From assembly GCF_017355915.2 (NCBI RefSeq), contig NZ_JAFEUV020000005.1, forward strand, positions 310,001 to 374,000: 64,000 bases of DNA, given 5' to 3'. A program made the position numbers and the translations under genes. Source of the DNA: Telluribacter roseus (GTDB lineage: Bacteria; Bacteroidota; Bacteroidia; Cytophagales; Spirosomataceae). Positions 29,850-38,407 of this stretch are shown one piece after another. The first letter of the stretch is position 1; each line of letters begins with the position of its first letter. The notes beneath the pieces are model-generated. The model did not search any database and was not told the origin of the DNA. It was given only the letters and a program-made list of their open reading frames with translations.

Positions 29850-30692
29850 TTAAGCCTGCTGGGTAGATAGAAGGGAGTGTGCCGCCATTTCAAGAAAAGT
29901 AGGTATGATGGTGGCGCCCGTCTGCATGATCTTGTCCGGATCGTTGAGGTGCTCAATCATGGCGTGGTACTTCTCTTCGCCGTGGTTTTTTATGATGTTC
30001 GCTTTTTTATCCTCTAACAAAAAGAGTCGCAGCATTCCTTCGGCATCCGCTTCGGGATGAAACTGGGTACCAATGATCTCCTTCGAAAAGCGAATGGCCA
30101 TAATGGCCCGTTCCAGCTTCACGTGCGGACGTATCTTTTCCAGACACAGAATCCGGGCTCCCATTTGCTCCAGTACATGGTGCCTGGGCTGCGTAACCTG
30201 ATAATCACGGGAGTCTACGACCCAGAATGGATCACCCAACCCTTTGAACAGGGGCTCTTTGTGAGAAGTACGGGTCAGGTGTACCGGGAAAGTACCAAAC
30301 GAGGTAGAACGGCGCTTGCCGACGTAGCCCACCTTCCAGTGCTGACAGGCCAACTGAAAGGAGTGACAGATCAGGAACAGGTACTTCTTGCTGGTGTTGC
30401 GGCGGCTGGCATTATAGTCCCACAACTGGTCCAGAAACTTAAAGTAGCGCCGCTCCCACAGGGTACCTTCCAGGATAGGACTGCCGGGGCCACCCGTTGA
30501 AAAGTAGGCATCAAAGCTCAGGTCCGGTACTTCCTGGTTCTGACGAACGTCAAACACCTGGTACTGTACCGGCAGGTTTTCCTTCTTACTAAAATCTTCT
30601 ATATGCTGCTTGATACAGCGCATCCCTTCGTTGGCTACCCCCGCGTACATATCGAGTATGGCTATCCGAAGAGCTGGTTTATCGGTATTCAT
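29850..30692 (-). CDS. Class I glutamine amidotransferase-like protein
   Basis: 280 residues from MNTDKPALRIAILD; an in-frame ATG at 30719 adds nine residues. The class I GATase triad is visible: Cys109 in LICHSFQLAC, His212 and Glu214 in TQFHPEAD. STGGPGSP forms the usual oxyanion strand. The nucleophile elbow lacks the two standard glycines (GxCxGxQ is here LICHSFQ), so activity as a glutaminase is plausible but not certain. It would release ammonia for a partner ligase. It sits between two ligase genes (GCS2 type upstream, ATP-grasp-like downstream), which fits an amidation step. No synthetase domain is fused to it. Confidence 0.85.
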   Translation of the reverse strand: MNTDKPALRIAILDMYAGVANEGMRCIKQHIEDFSKKENLPVQYQVFDVRQNQEVPDLSFDAYFSTGGPGSPILEGTLWERRYFKFLDQLWDYNASRRNTSKKYLFLICHSFQLACQHWKVGYVGKRRSTSFGTFPVHLTRTSHKEPLFKGLGDPFWVVDSRDYQVTQPRHHVLEQMGARILCLEKIRPHVKLERAIMAIRFSKEIIGTQFHPEADAEGMLRLFLLEDKKANIIKNHGEEKYHAMIEHLNDPDKIMQTGATIIPTFLEMAAHSLLSTQQA

Positions 30693-30728
30693 TTTCCCTT
30701 GTTCAGTTCCACATTTCATCCTGCAAAA

Positions 30729-31826
30729 CTAAGCGATTCCGGCCTTAGTTTCGGATACAATATAGTCAACAACGGCGGTCAGGTTATTAGTTTCCTCAAA
30801 TACAGCTAGTTGTCGGTCGGCGCCTGTGCCCATCTCCATAATCTTGTGCACGTACTCCACTTCGTGGCGGCTACCCAGATCATCCACCACATCATCAATG
30901 AAGTCGAGAAGTTCCAGGACCAGCTGCTTGTATTCCACCTCCTCCTGCTTCCCAAAGTCAATCAGTTTGCAGTGGATGCCGTAGCGGGCCGCCCGCCATT
31001 TATTCTCGTTGATCAGGATGCGGCGGTAATTGCGGAAGTTGAGGTTCTTTTTCTGAAGTCGGTAGATCTTCACTACCAGCGCCTGCATAATAGCGGCCAG
31101 GCATACCGTTTCGTCGGTACGCATGGGTACATCGCAGATCCTGAACTCAATGGTGTCGAAGAACGGGTGTAGCCGGATATCCCACCATATCTTTTTGCCA
31201 TTATCGATGCAGTTGGTCTTAATGAGCAGGTTGATGTACTCATCGTACTCGGCGGCACTGGCAAAAAAATCAGGTATACCTGTTCGAGGGAATTTGTCAA
31301 ATACCTTGGAGCGATACGACTTGAAGCCAGTGTTGCGCCCGCACCAGAACGGCGAATTGGTGGACAGGGCGTATACATGGGGCAGGAAGTAGCGAACAGC
31401 ATTCATGATCTGTATGGCGTCGTTCCGGTTTTCGATGCCGACGTGTACGTGCAAGCCAAAAATCAGATTACCCCGGGCTACGTCACGCATTTCATCGATA
31501 ATCTTGTCGTAGCGGGGGTCATCGGTAATGAGCTGGTCCACCCAGTCGGAAAACGGGTGCGTACCGGCAGCGGCCACCAGCAGATCCTGTTCGCCGGCCA
31601 TATCGAGGATCATCTTCCGTAGGTAAGTTACCTCTTCCCGAGCTTCCTGAATGTTGTTACAAACATTAGTACCTACCTCTACGACCGACTGGTGCATCTC
31701 CGCCTTGACACGTTCCTTCAGCACTATCTTTCCACCATCCACCAGTTTCGACATATGCGAGCGCAGATTCCGCGTAACTGGATCAATGGTCATAAATTCC
31801 TCTTCGATTCCCAGCGTGAAAGGCAT
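30729..31826 (-). CDS. Carboxylate-amine ligase, GCS2/YbdK type
   Basis: 365 residues. LGIEEEFMTID at residues 5-15 is the ATP/Mg-binding opening of glutamate-cysteine ligase family 2, followed by HQSVVEVGTNVCNN, GLHVHVGIENRNDAI and TIEFRICDVPMRTDE, all typical. The family forms gamma-glutamyl or similar amide bonds with ATP. YbdK itself has only weak glutamate-cysteine ligase activity, so the true substrate is open. It lies 23 bases after the ATP-grasp gene and 36 before the amidotransferase gene in a single leftward unit. Confidence 0.92.
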   Translation of the reverse strand: MPFTLGIEEEFMTIDPVTRNLRSHMSKLVDGGKIVLKERVKAEMHQSVVEVGTNVCNNIQEAREEVTYLRKMILDMAGEQDLLVAAAGTHPFSDWVDQLITDDPRYDKIIDEMRDVARGNLIFGLHVHVGIENRNDAIQIMNAVRYFLPHVYALSTNSPFWCGRNTGFKSYRSKVFDKFPRTGIPDFFASAAEYDEYINLLIKTNCIDNGKKIWWDIRLHPFFDTIEFRICDVPMRTDETVCLAAIMQALVVKIYRLQKKNLNFRNYRRILINENKWRAARYGIHCKLIDFGKQEEVEYKQLVLELLDFIDDVVDDLGSRHEVEYVHKIMEMGTGADRQLAVFEETNNLTAVVDYIVSETKAGIA

Positions 31827-31849
31827 ACCGTTAGTATTTGTGTTTCTGA

Positions 31850-32959
31850 TTAAGATTTTTTCTTCGAAGCCGCTGTTTTGGGAGTCGAAGCTTTGCCGGG
31901 TGTGGCTATTTTTTCGGGACTATCTGGTGCTGCCTTTTTCGCGGCGGTTGCTTTGGCCTCCGGCAGGCCCGGTAAGTCTCCGCTTTTGGTGGTAAGCTCC
32001 GCGCTAGTGGTGCCAACCGCCGTCCGTACAAAGGTACCCCAGGTAAGGTTGTCCTGCCCATCCTTCTGCTTTTTGGCACGGGCTATAGCCATGTTGGCCG
32101 CGGCCTCTACTACCCATTCAAAGTTTTCCTGCCCAACGGAGTGTACATCAGCGTCGGGAGCCGGATTACAGAAATCAATGGCGTAGGGGATACCATCCCG
32201 CACCGCAAACTCTACCGTGTTGAAGTCATAGCCCAGCGCTTTGTTGAGGCGCAGTACGTAGTCTTTCATGGTGGCCAGCAGCTTTTTGCCCGCAGGGCCT
32301 TCGGTATTCATGTTGGCGGTGTAGCGCAGGTGGTGCGGGTTGCGTGGTTCGTAGGGCATGAGCAGTACGTCTTTCTGCCCGATGCAGTAGCAGCGGAAGT
32401 AGTCACTGAATACAATCTCTTCCTGCAGCATCATGACCAGCTGGCCCGTTTCCTGGTGCTTGCGCCATAGGTCCGTAGCGTCCTCAACCCGGTAGACACT
32501 CTTCCACCCACCACCGGCGTGGGGTTTCATGTAAGCCGGAAAACCTACGTACTCAAACATAGCCTCCCATTCTAACGGGAATCTGAGGTTGCGGAAGGAG
32601 GTTTCGAAAGTATCAGTAGGGCGCTCGTGGGAGGGAAGTATGACGGTCTTGGGTACAGGAACACCTATTTTCTCAGCCAGGCAGTTGTTAAAGAACTTCT
32701 CATCGGCGCTCCACCAGAAGGGATTATTGATCACCGCCGTACCGCATAGAGCCGCGTTCTTGAGATAAGACCGGTAAAAAGGCACATCCTGCGAAATACG
32801 GTCGATGATCACCGCATAGTCGGTAGGCTCGGCCTGTACTACTTTGCCAATAGAAACGGCCTCGGCCACTATACCTTTTTCTCCCTTGCTGTTAACACGA
32901 TCTATAAAAGCCTGCGGGAAAGTGTTTTCCATGCCAAAGAGAATACCAATTTTTTTCAT
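31850..32959 (-). CDS. ATP-grasp ligase with basic low-complexity tail
   Basis: 369 residues from MKKIGILFGMENTFPQAF; an upstream in-frame ATG at 33022 adds 21 atypical residues and is disfavoured. ATP-grasp features: FPAYMKPHAGGGWKSVYRV (nucleotide-binding Lys and glycine loop), MMLQEEIVFSDYF (hinge), NTVEFAVRDGIPYAIDFCNPAPDAD (metal-binding acidic/Asn residues). It would activate a carboxylate as acyl phosphate and join it to an amine. The last ~55 residues are a Lys/Ala/Pro/Thr-rich tail, unlikely to be catalytic. Located 28 bases after the esterase gene. Confidence 0.88.
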   Translation of the reverse strand: MKKIGILFGMENTFPQAFIDRVNSKGEKGIVAEAVSIGKVVQAEPTDYAVIIDRISQDVPFYRSYLKNAALCGTAVINNPFWWSADEKFFNNCLAEKIGVPVPKTVILPSHERPTDTFETSFRNLRFPLEWEAMFEYVGFPAYMKPHAGGGWKSVYRVEDATDLWRKHQETGQLVMMLQEEIVFSDYFRCYCIGQKDVLLMPYEPRNPHHLRYTANMNTEGPAGKKLLATMKDYVLRLNKALGYDFNTVEFAVRDGIPYAIDFCNPAPDADVHSVGQENFEWVVEAAANMAIARAKKQKDGQDNLTWGTFVRTAVGTTSAELTTKSGDLPGLPEAKATAAKKAAPDSPEKIATPGKASTPKTAASKKKS

Positions 32960-33050
32960 GCGAGCTACTGATTTAAACGTTACAGTTATTAGCAATCCAC
33001 AAGGAGGACACTCCTCCTGCATTATCTTTTATAAATAATCAACCTTCCTT

Positions 33051-33761
33051 TTAGCTAACCATTCTGGACAGATAGTCCGGGAACATCTGCCGCCACAGGG
33101 GCCAGTCGTGTACCTCCCAGCCCCGGATGTCCAGCCAGTGATCAATGCCTTTGTTGTTTAGGATGCGTGACATATTCTGGTTGCCCTTCAGGCAGATGTC
33201 CCACTCCGAACTCCCCAGTACAATGTTCATGTGGCCGTACCGCCAGCCTTGCTCGTGCGGTATATAGTCTACCGGATTATTGTAGTATACATTGTCATCG
33301 TAGTAGCCATTCATGAAGCTCCTGATGTCAAAATCACCGCTCATGCTGAGCAGATACGATACCTGATCGGGGTGTTTGAAAGCGAAGTTCAGCGAATGAA
33401 ATCCACCAAAGCTACATCCGCCTACGGCAATGCGATCAACGCCGCATTCGTGCTGGATGTAGGGCACCAACTCGTGGGTAAGGAACAGATCGTACTGTAT
33501 GTAGTTAAGTACCCGCTGCCGTGGATCAAGGTGCTTGCCGTACCAGGTTTCCGAATCAATGGAATCCACGCAGTAAATCTTGAAGTGACCAGCCTCAACA
33601 AAACCTCTAACCGACTCAATGAGACCCTGGTCTTTGGCTTCGTAGTAGCGGTTGAGGGTACTTGGGAATAGCAAGATAGGGTACCCCCAGCTGCCAAAAA
33701 CCAGCATTTCTATGTCGCGATTAAGATGGTGGGAATAGTACCGGATGTAGTTTTCCTGCAA
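33051..33761 (-). CDS. Esterase-family alpha/beta hydrolase
   Basis: 236 residues, no signal peptide. Nucleophile Ser117 sits in the elbow GCSFG (115-119) within IAVGGCSFGGFHSLNF; the late HDWPLWR carries the probable catalytic His. It matches the putative-esterase (esterase D-like) group of serine hydrolases. First gene of the leftward six-gene run. In an amide-forming pathway it might hydrolyse or acyl-transfer the ligase product, which is inference. Confidence 0.85.
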   Translation of the reverse strand: MQENYIRYYSHHLNRDIEMLVFGSWGYPILLFPSTLNRYYEAKDQGLIESVRGFVEAGHFKIYCVDSIDSETWYGKHLDPRQRVLNYIQYDLFLTHELVPYIQHECGVDRIAVGGCSFGGFHSLNFAFKHPDQVSYLLSMSGDFDIRSFMNGYYDDNVYYNNPVDYIPHEQGWRYGHMNIVLGSSEWDICLKGNQNMSRILNNKGIDHWLDIRGWEVHDWPLWRQMFPDYLSRMVS

Positions 33762-33927
33762 GGTGGTATGGATTTGATTCGTGTATGTAATATATAAAGT
33801 ATAGGTGATGAAGCAAATCTCTGTGGAAGATTTATCCCCTCCGGGACCTGTGACACCACCCGAAATAACCGTATATTGCTACCAATAAACTACGAAATCT
33901 GATTTTAGTTATTTAGCGATTGTATTA

Positions 33928-34758
33928 GTGAGTTCTACCAACTTAGGGGCGCAGCCCCACCACCGAGTCCGGCAGGTACAGGATAGCCTAATTTCTGTCC
34001 ACCTTCAACGTGCCGTCAAGATTACGCTGCTCATCCCTCATGTACCTACTACTGATCAAAGTACCTATCCACTTTTGCTGGTACACGATGGGCAGGATTT
34101 TCCGGCGCTTAAGCTTAGGGAGACTGTGGAAGACCTGCTGCGACAGCAGCGCATCCCGCCCTTAGTAGTGGTAGGTGTACATGCCAACGAAGGCCGGCTT
34201 CAGGAATACGGTACCGCCCACCAACCCGACTATGACAACCGCGGGAGAAAGGCGGGATACCATACGCAGTTTGTGCTGAAGGAGCTTTTGCCTTACCTTG
34301 AAAGTAAGTACCCTGTAACAACCTCCGCGGCCGAGCGGGTAGTAGCGGGCTTTTCACTGAGTGGACTGATGGCCCTGGATCTGGCCTGGAACCATCCCGA
34401 TATTTTCTCGAAAGTAGGGGTATTCTCGGGAGCGCTCTGGTGGCGCCGCAGGGCCTTCGGCAAAGACTATCAGGACAGTGACCGCATCATGCACCGGCAG
34501 ATACGTGAAGGTACCTTTAAGCCTGATCTGAAATTCTGGTTCCAGACGGGTACCCTCGACGAAACTGACGATCGGGATGAAGATGGGGTTATTGACTCTA
34601 TTGACGATACCCTCGATTGCGTAGCCGAACTGGAACGAAAGGGGTACCGCTGGGGCAAAGATGTACAGTACGTGGAAGTAGAAGGAGGAGAGCATAACCC
34701 AAAGACCTGGGGCAAGATCATGCCTGAATTCCTGAAATGGATATTTTTAAAGTATTGA
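33928..34758 (+). CDS. Second esterase-family alpha/beta hydrolase, divergent
   Basis: 276 residues starting from GTG at 33928; no ATG fits the frame before the first conserved strand (VKITLLIPHVP), so the start is uncertain. LLLVHDGQD, nucleophile Ser143 in AGFSLSGLMA and the late EGGEHNPKTW (catalytic His) place it in the esterase D-like family, distinct from its neighbour. The elbow is GFSLSG rather than GxSxG. Transcribed away from the ligase operon across a 166-base region that would hold both promoters, so it may be co-regulated with it. Confidence 0.82.
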   Translation: MSSTNLGAQPHHRVRQVQDSLISVHLQRAVKITLLIPHVPTTDQSTYPLLLVHDGQDFPALKLRETVEDLLRQQRIPPLVVVGVHANEGRLQEYGTAHQPDYDNRGRKAGYHTQFVLKELLPYLESKYPVTTSAAERVVAGFSLSGLMALDLAWNHPDIFSKVGVFSGALWWRRRAFGKDYQDSDRIMHRQIREGTFKPDLKFWFQTGTLDETDDRDEDGVIDSIDDTLDCVAELERKGYRWGKDVQYVEVEGGEHNPKTWGKIMPEFLKWIFLKY

Positions 34759-34803
34759 TAGATTTCATATATTAGCTGGGATTCAACCAGTTAATTACTT
34801 CTT

Positions 34804-35250
34804 ATGAGAAAGCTTGTATTTCTGGTACTCCTCATTCCTTGTATAGCCTATGGACAAAGGTCCGGATCTAGAAAGGGGCATGATATAGTCAGTGAAGCTA
34901 ATGTAATCCTGATTACTTCGACGCTTCCCGATGCTGAGATATACAATCAGGCGAAGAAATTACTGATGTCGAATGGTATGCCTGTAGATAGTACAGTATT
35001 TGGTACCGACCGGATCAAGACTGTGCTTTTCAAATTGAATTCTAACTTCTACATGAATATCAGGACCGGGATCAATGAAGGTGTGATCAGAATAACGGGT
35101 GAAGCCTTTGATCGGTTTGGTACTGCATTCACGGCAACAATGGCCTCGGATAGAAGGGGAGTCTCCGAAGCTTTCCAACGAATGAACTATTATGCATTGG
35201 TACTTAGAGACAAACTCGGAAGTCATCAGATCGAGTATAGAAAAGAATAG
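34804..35250 (+). CDS. Small secreted protein, unknown
   Basis: 148 residues. A clear signal peptide (MRKLVFLVLLIPCIAYG, cleavage before QRSG) is followed by an alpha/beta region with VILITSTLPDAEIYNQAKKLL and later YMNIRTGINEGVIRITGEAFDRFG. I do not recognise a family; the predicted sheet resembles small periplasmic proteins of unknown function. It follows the divergent esterase gene by 45 bases and ends just before a strong shared terminator. Confidence 0.75.
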   Translation: MRKLVFLVLLIPCIAYGQRSGSRKGHDIVSEANVILITSTLPDAEIYNQAKKLLMSNGMPVDSTVFGTDRIKTVLFKLNSNFYMNIRTGINEGVIRITGEAFDRFGTAFTATMASDRRGVSEAFQRMNYYALVLRDKLGSHQIEYRKE

Positions 35251-35253
35251 CTT

Positions 35254-35294
35254 ACAAACAGAAAAGGGAGCCACTGGCTCCCTTTTCTGTTTGT
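35254..35294. terminator. Strong bidirectional terminator
   Basis: 19-base perfect arms starting ACAAACAG with a three-base ACT loop, between two convergent genes. The arms end at the acyl-CoA reductase stop codon. Confidence 0.9.
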
Positions 35295-36313
35295 TATAGC
35301 TTACTTAAGAAGTCCATGGTATCTATACCATCGGCGAAGTCGCTTAGACCTGGCTTTTGCGCCTGTCCAAAAGGCAGGCTGGCGACACCGGTTTCAGGCT
35401 GGCCTACTACACACTGGATCTTATCCCGATCTTCCGCCAGCCGAGCCTTCACTTCCGCCAGATCCTGATAGGTCTCGTAGTTTACGATACTCAGGGGCGA
35501 TACCAGCGCCGGATTTTCGAGCACCATCAGGAATCCATTGTCATAGTGGGGGGTACCATTGACCAGCAGGATGGACTTGTTGTATTCGTAGTTGTTGAAG
35601 AACTTGTGGTGGTTGCGGCAGTACTCCTCAAAAGGCTGGATGGCCTCGAAGAAAGGAACAAAGTCATAACCTAGTGGTACAAAGAGCTTGGCTACGTTGC
35701 GGCAGCCCAGCCCGTAGTAGCGCAGGATGTCGCTGCCCAGGGCCGCTAGTTCTTCTTTGGATTCGTCTCCCGTCAGCAACGCCACCGATACCCGGTTGCG
35801 TCGGATTATATTTGGTTTCTTGGAAAAATAGTACTCAAAGTAGCGGGAGGTATTGTCGCTGCCGGTAGCAATGTAAGCATCGGCTTCATTGAGACGATCC
35901 GCAAACTGGATATAGTCGCGGAAGGCCGGCTCGATCAGGCTGAGCTTATCCAGCAGGAACTTGATCAGTACCGCGTCATCAGTACTTAGCTTGGCCATCA
36001 GGATGTGTCCGCTGAGCAGCACGGCCATGGCATCATGAAAACCTACGGCCGGTACATTGCCTGCCATTACTACTCCTATTTTTTTGGAAGAAGCGGGCTC
36101 GGGATACCTTTCGGCCCACTTCTGCAGCTCGTCTTCGGTCAGATATTGCTCCCCGATAGCCTTCAGCGAATTGAGTACATTTTCAGGAGTAAACCAGTTG
36201 TTGGTCAGGTGTGCCCGGAAAGCCCAATCTTCTAATAATAGTTCATTGGCAGGATCCCGGAGGTATTCTCCCAATTGCGCAAACGATTTATATCGTATTG
36301 TTCTGGATATCAT
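35294..36313 (-). CDS. Acyl-CoA reductase (LuxC-like)
   Basis: 339 residues. The sequence follows the LuxC/acyl-CoA reductase family: KKIGVVMAGNVPAVGFHD at the N-terminal side, the nucleotide-binding region with LSGHILMAKLSTDD, and the catalytic Cys204 in YYGLGCRNVAKLFVP. The enzyme reduces an acyl-CoA to aldehyde with NAD(P)H through a thioester on that Cys. No luxD/E or luciferase gene is nearby, so light production is not implied. Divergent from the ferredoxin gene across a 130-base promoter region, an arrangement I know from other Bacteroidota. Confidence 0.9.
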   Translation of the reverse strand: MISRTIRYKSFAQLGEYLRDPANELLLEDWAFRAHLTNNWFTPENVLNSLKAIGEQYLTEDELQKWAERYPEPASSKKIGVVMAGNVPAVGFHDAMAVLLSGHILMAKLSTDDAVLIKFLLDKLSLIEPAFRDYIQFADRLNEADAYIATGSDNTSRYFEYYFSKKPNIIRRNRVSVALLTGDESKEELAALGSDILRYYGLGCRNVAKLFVPLGYDFVPFFEAIQPFEEYCRNHHKFFNNYEYNKSILLVNGTPHYDNGFLMVLENPALVSPLSIVNYETYQDLAEVKARLAEDRDKIQCVVGQPETGVASLPFGQAQKPGLSDFADGIDTMDFLSKL

Positions 36314-36365
36314 ACTAAATGTTCTTTAAATAATTACAAGGCAAAGCTTTTGCCTATTTTTCTGA

Positions 36366-36791
<426 letters not shown>

Positions 36792-36810
36792 ATATACTTT
36801 TACTCCTCCA

Positions 36811-36839
36811 AAAGCCCGCTTTTCAGCGGGCTTTTTTTT
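36811..36839 (+). terminator. Intrinsic terminator after the ferredoxin gene
   Basis: AGCCCGCT/AGCGGGCT arms with a TTTC loop followed by eight T residues. Confidence 0.93.
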
Positions 36840-36950
36840 GTGCCTTCCCACAAGCAATCTGCTGTACAAATCTTCTATAAAATGTACTATATACGTTAAG
36901 TGATGATTATGGAAAATTCTGTGTAGATGCTGTTGTGCAGAATAAACTAG

Positions 36951-37033
36951 TTTTTATGAAATTTAGGCAAAACAGCTGAAAAATGGTCTTAAAACATCAA
37001 GCTTTTTCACTTTTTTATGAAATTTAGCCAAAA
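36951..37033 (+). repeat. Two 22-base direct repeats upstream of the porin-amt operon
   Basis: Copies at 36951-36972 and 37012-37033 (TTTTTATGAAATTTAG then G or C then CAAAA) differ at one base and start 61 bases apart, close to six helical turns. They lie 25-107 bases upstream of the predicted -33 box of the porin gene, where an activator would bind. The core TTTTTATGAAA recurs upstream of glnA and, less well, hppA. Confidence 0.6.
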
Positions 37034-37057
37034 ACAACTATTTATTAATGGTACCTA

Positions 37058-37088
37058 TTTGATGATATTCATAAATAGTTAATATTTG
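37058..37088 (+). promoter_or_regulatory. Promoter of the porin-amt operon
   Basis: TTTG at 37058-37061 and AATATTTG at 37081-37088 (seven of eight positions of TAnnTTTG) with a 19-base spacer, the standard Bacteroidota -33/-7 arrangement. The start codon is 49 bases after the -7 box. Confidence 0.65.
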
Positions 37089-37137
37089 TCATCACAAAAG
37101 GTACTACCTGAGTTTACCCACCTAACAAAATAAAATT

Positions 37138-38355
37138 ATGAAGAAGATCTATTTTACCGCATTATCTATTATGGTACCTCTTTTGGGTTTTGCTAAGGAG
37201 GTCGACAAAAAGGCTGATAAGACCGAAGAGGTAAAAAAAGCCGAAGACACAAAGGCTGACGAAGAGAAAAAAGGTGTTTTTGCTTTCTCTGGCTATCTGG
37301 ACTCCTACTACGTGGCTAACCTGAACCGTCCTGCTTCACGCTCAAACATGGGAGCGTCCAATGCACGTGTATTCGATCAGAAATCGGGGCAGTTCCAGAT
37401 CGGTCTGGTGCAGACCAAGATGATGTATACCAATGATAAATCAGAAGCGGTAGTAGATCTTACATTCGGACCCAACGCTGACCTGGGCAACTACGGTAAC
37501 GCTATTGGTCCACTTGGCAGTACCGGTATGGCACTGGCTATCAAGCAGGCGTATTTTACGTATAACTTCACCGACAAGTTCTCGATGACCGCGGGTCAGT
37601 TTGGTACCCATATCGGTTATGAGGTTATTGATGCTCCCGTCAACTTCAACTACTCACTGTCTAACCTGTTCAACAACGGACCTTTCTATCACACCGGACT
37701 CAAAGCCACCTACGCTTTCTCTGATAAGGCGTCCCTGATGATGGGCTTTGTCAATAACGTAGACGGACTGGGCGACAACAACCGGAAGAAAGGCTTTATC
37801 AGCCAGTTGTTCCTGGCACCCGTTGAAAACTGGAACGTATACCTGAACTACATCGGTAGTAACGAAGCTGCCGAAGATCCGGCTACCGGCAAGACACCTG
37901 ATGCTTTTTACCGCGTCATTGACCTGACTACCAGCTACCAGATTACTGAGAAGTTTCTGATGGGCCTAAATGCAGCCTACGGTGCTCAGAAAGGCGACTT
38001 CCAGGGAGCAGGCGGACCTTCGGCAGTGAAGACCTGGGGAGGAGCGGCTGTATACGCTAACCTGGCTCTGACGGATGTATTTGCCATCGGTGGTCGCTAC
38101 GAAAACTTCAACAATAAGAGTGGTGTACGGGCCATGGTGGACAGCCAGGGCAATGGTACCTCGGTTAACTCCTTTACCCTGACCGGCAACTTTACCCTGG
38201 CCGACGGACATGTGTTGCTGAAACCGGAGGTGCGTCTGGATAGCTACCCCAAAATAGCGGGCCGTAACGAAGTACAGCAGTTTGAGGATGCCGATGGCAA
38301 GTTTACCAACAGCAGCCAGACTACCGTCGGGATGGCCTTCATCTACAAGTTCTAG
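37138..38355 (+). CDS. Outer-membrane beta-barrel porin (BBP2/OmpL-like)
   Basis: 405 residues. A signal peptide (MKKIYFTALSIMVPLLGFA) is followed by a Lys/Asp/Glu-rich linker of about 30 residues and then a barrel with FAFSGYLDSYYVANLNRP and the DLTFGPNADLGNYGN segment, ending in GMAFIYKF with a terminal aromatic. This fits the beta-barrel porin-2 family of Bacteroidota. Directly upstream of amt (52-base gap), it likely lets ammonium or small amines through the outer membrane; that role is inferred from position. The charged linker could contact peptidoglycan. Confidence 0.85.
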   Translation: MKKIYFTALSIMVPLLGFAKEVDKKADKTEEVKKAEDTKADEEKKGVFAFSGYLDSYYVANLNRPASRSNMGASNARVFDQKSGQFQIGLVQTKMMYTNDKSEAVVDLTFGPNADLGNYGNAIGPLGSTGMALAIKQAYFTYNFTDKFSMTAGQFGTHIGYEVIDAPVNFNYSLSNLFNNGPFYHTGLKATYAFSDKASLMMGFVNNVDGLGDNNRKKGFISQLFLAPVENWNVYLNYIGSNEAAEDPATGKTPDAFYRVIDLTTSYQITEKFLMGLNAAYGAQKGDFQGAGGPSAVKTWGGAAVYANLALTDVFAIGGRYENFNNKSGVRAMVDSQGNGTSVNSFTLTGNFTLADGHVLLKPEVRLDSYPKIAGRNEVQQFEDADGKFTNSSQTTVGMAFIYKF

Positions 38356-38407
38356 TGAATAACCTATTCTAAAATACAAAGTAAGTACAACCAAAACCAT
38401 CAAGATT

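Noticed and set aside
35294-36313. Bioluminescence genes because of the LuxC-like protein
   Set aside because: No luxA/B, luxD or luxE in the window; LuxC-like reductases occur widely without light.
36951-37033. CRISPR-like array in front of the porin gene
   Set aside because: Only two copies, AT-rich and without regular spacers, next to no cas gene.
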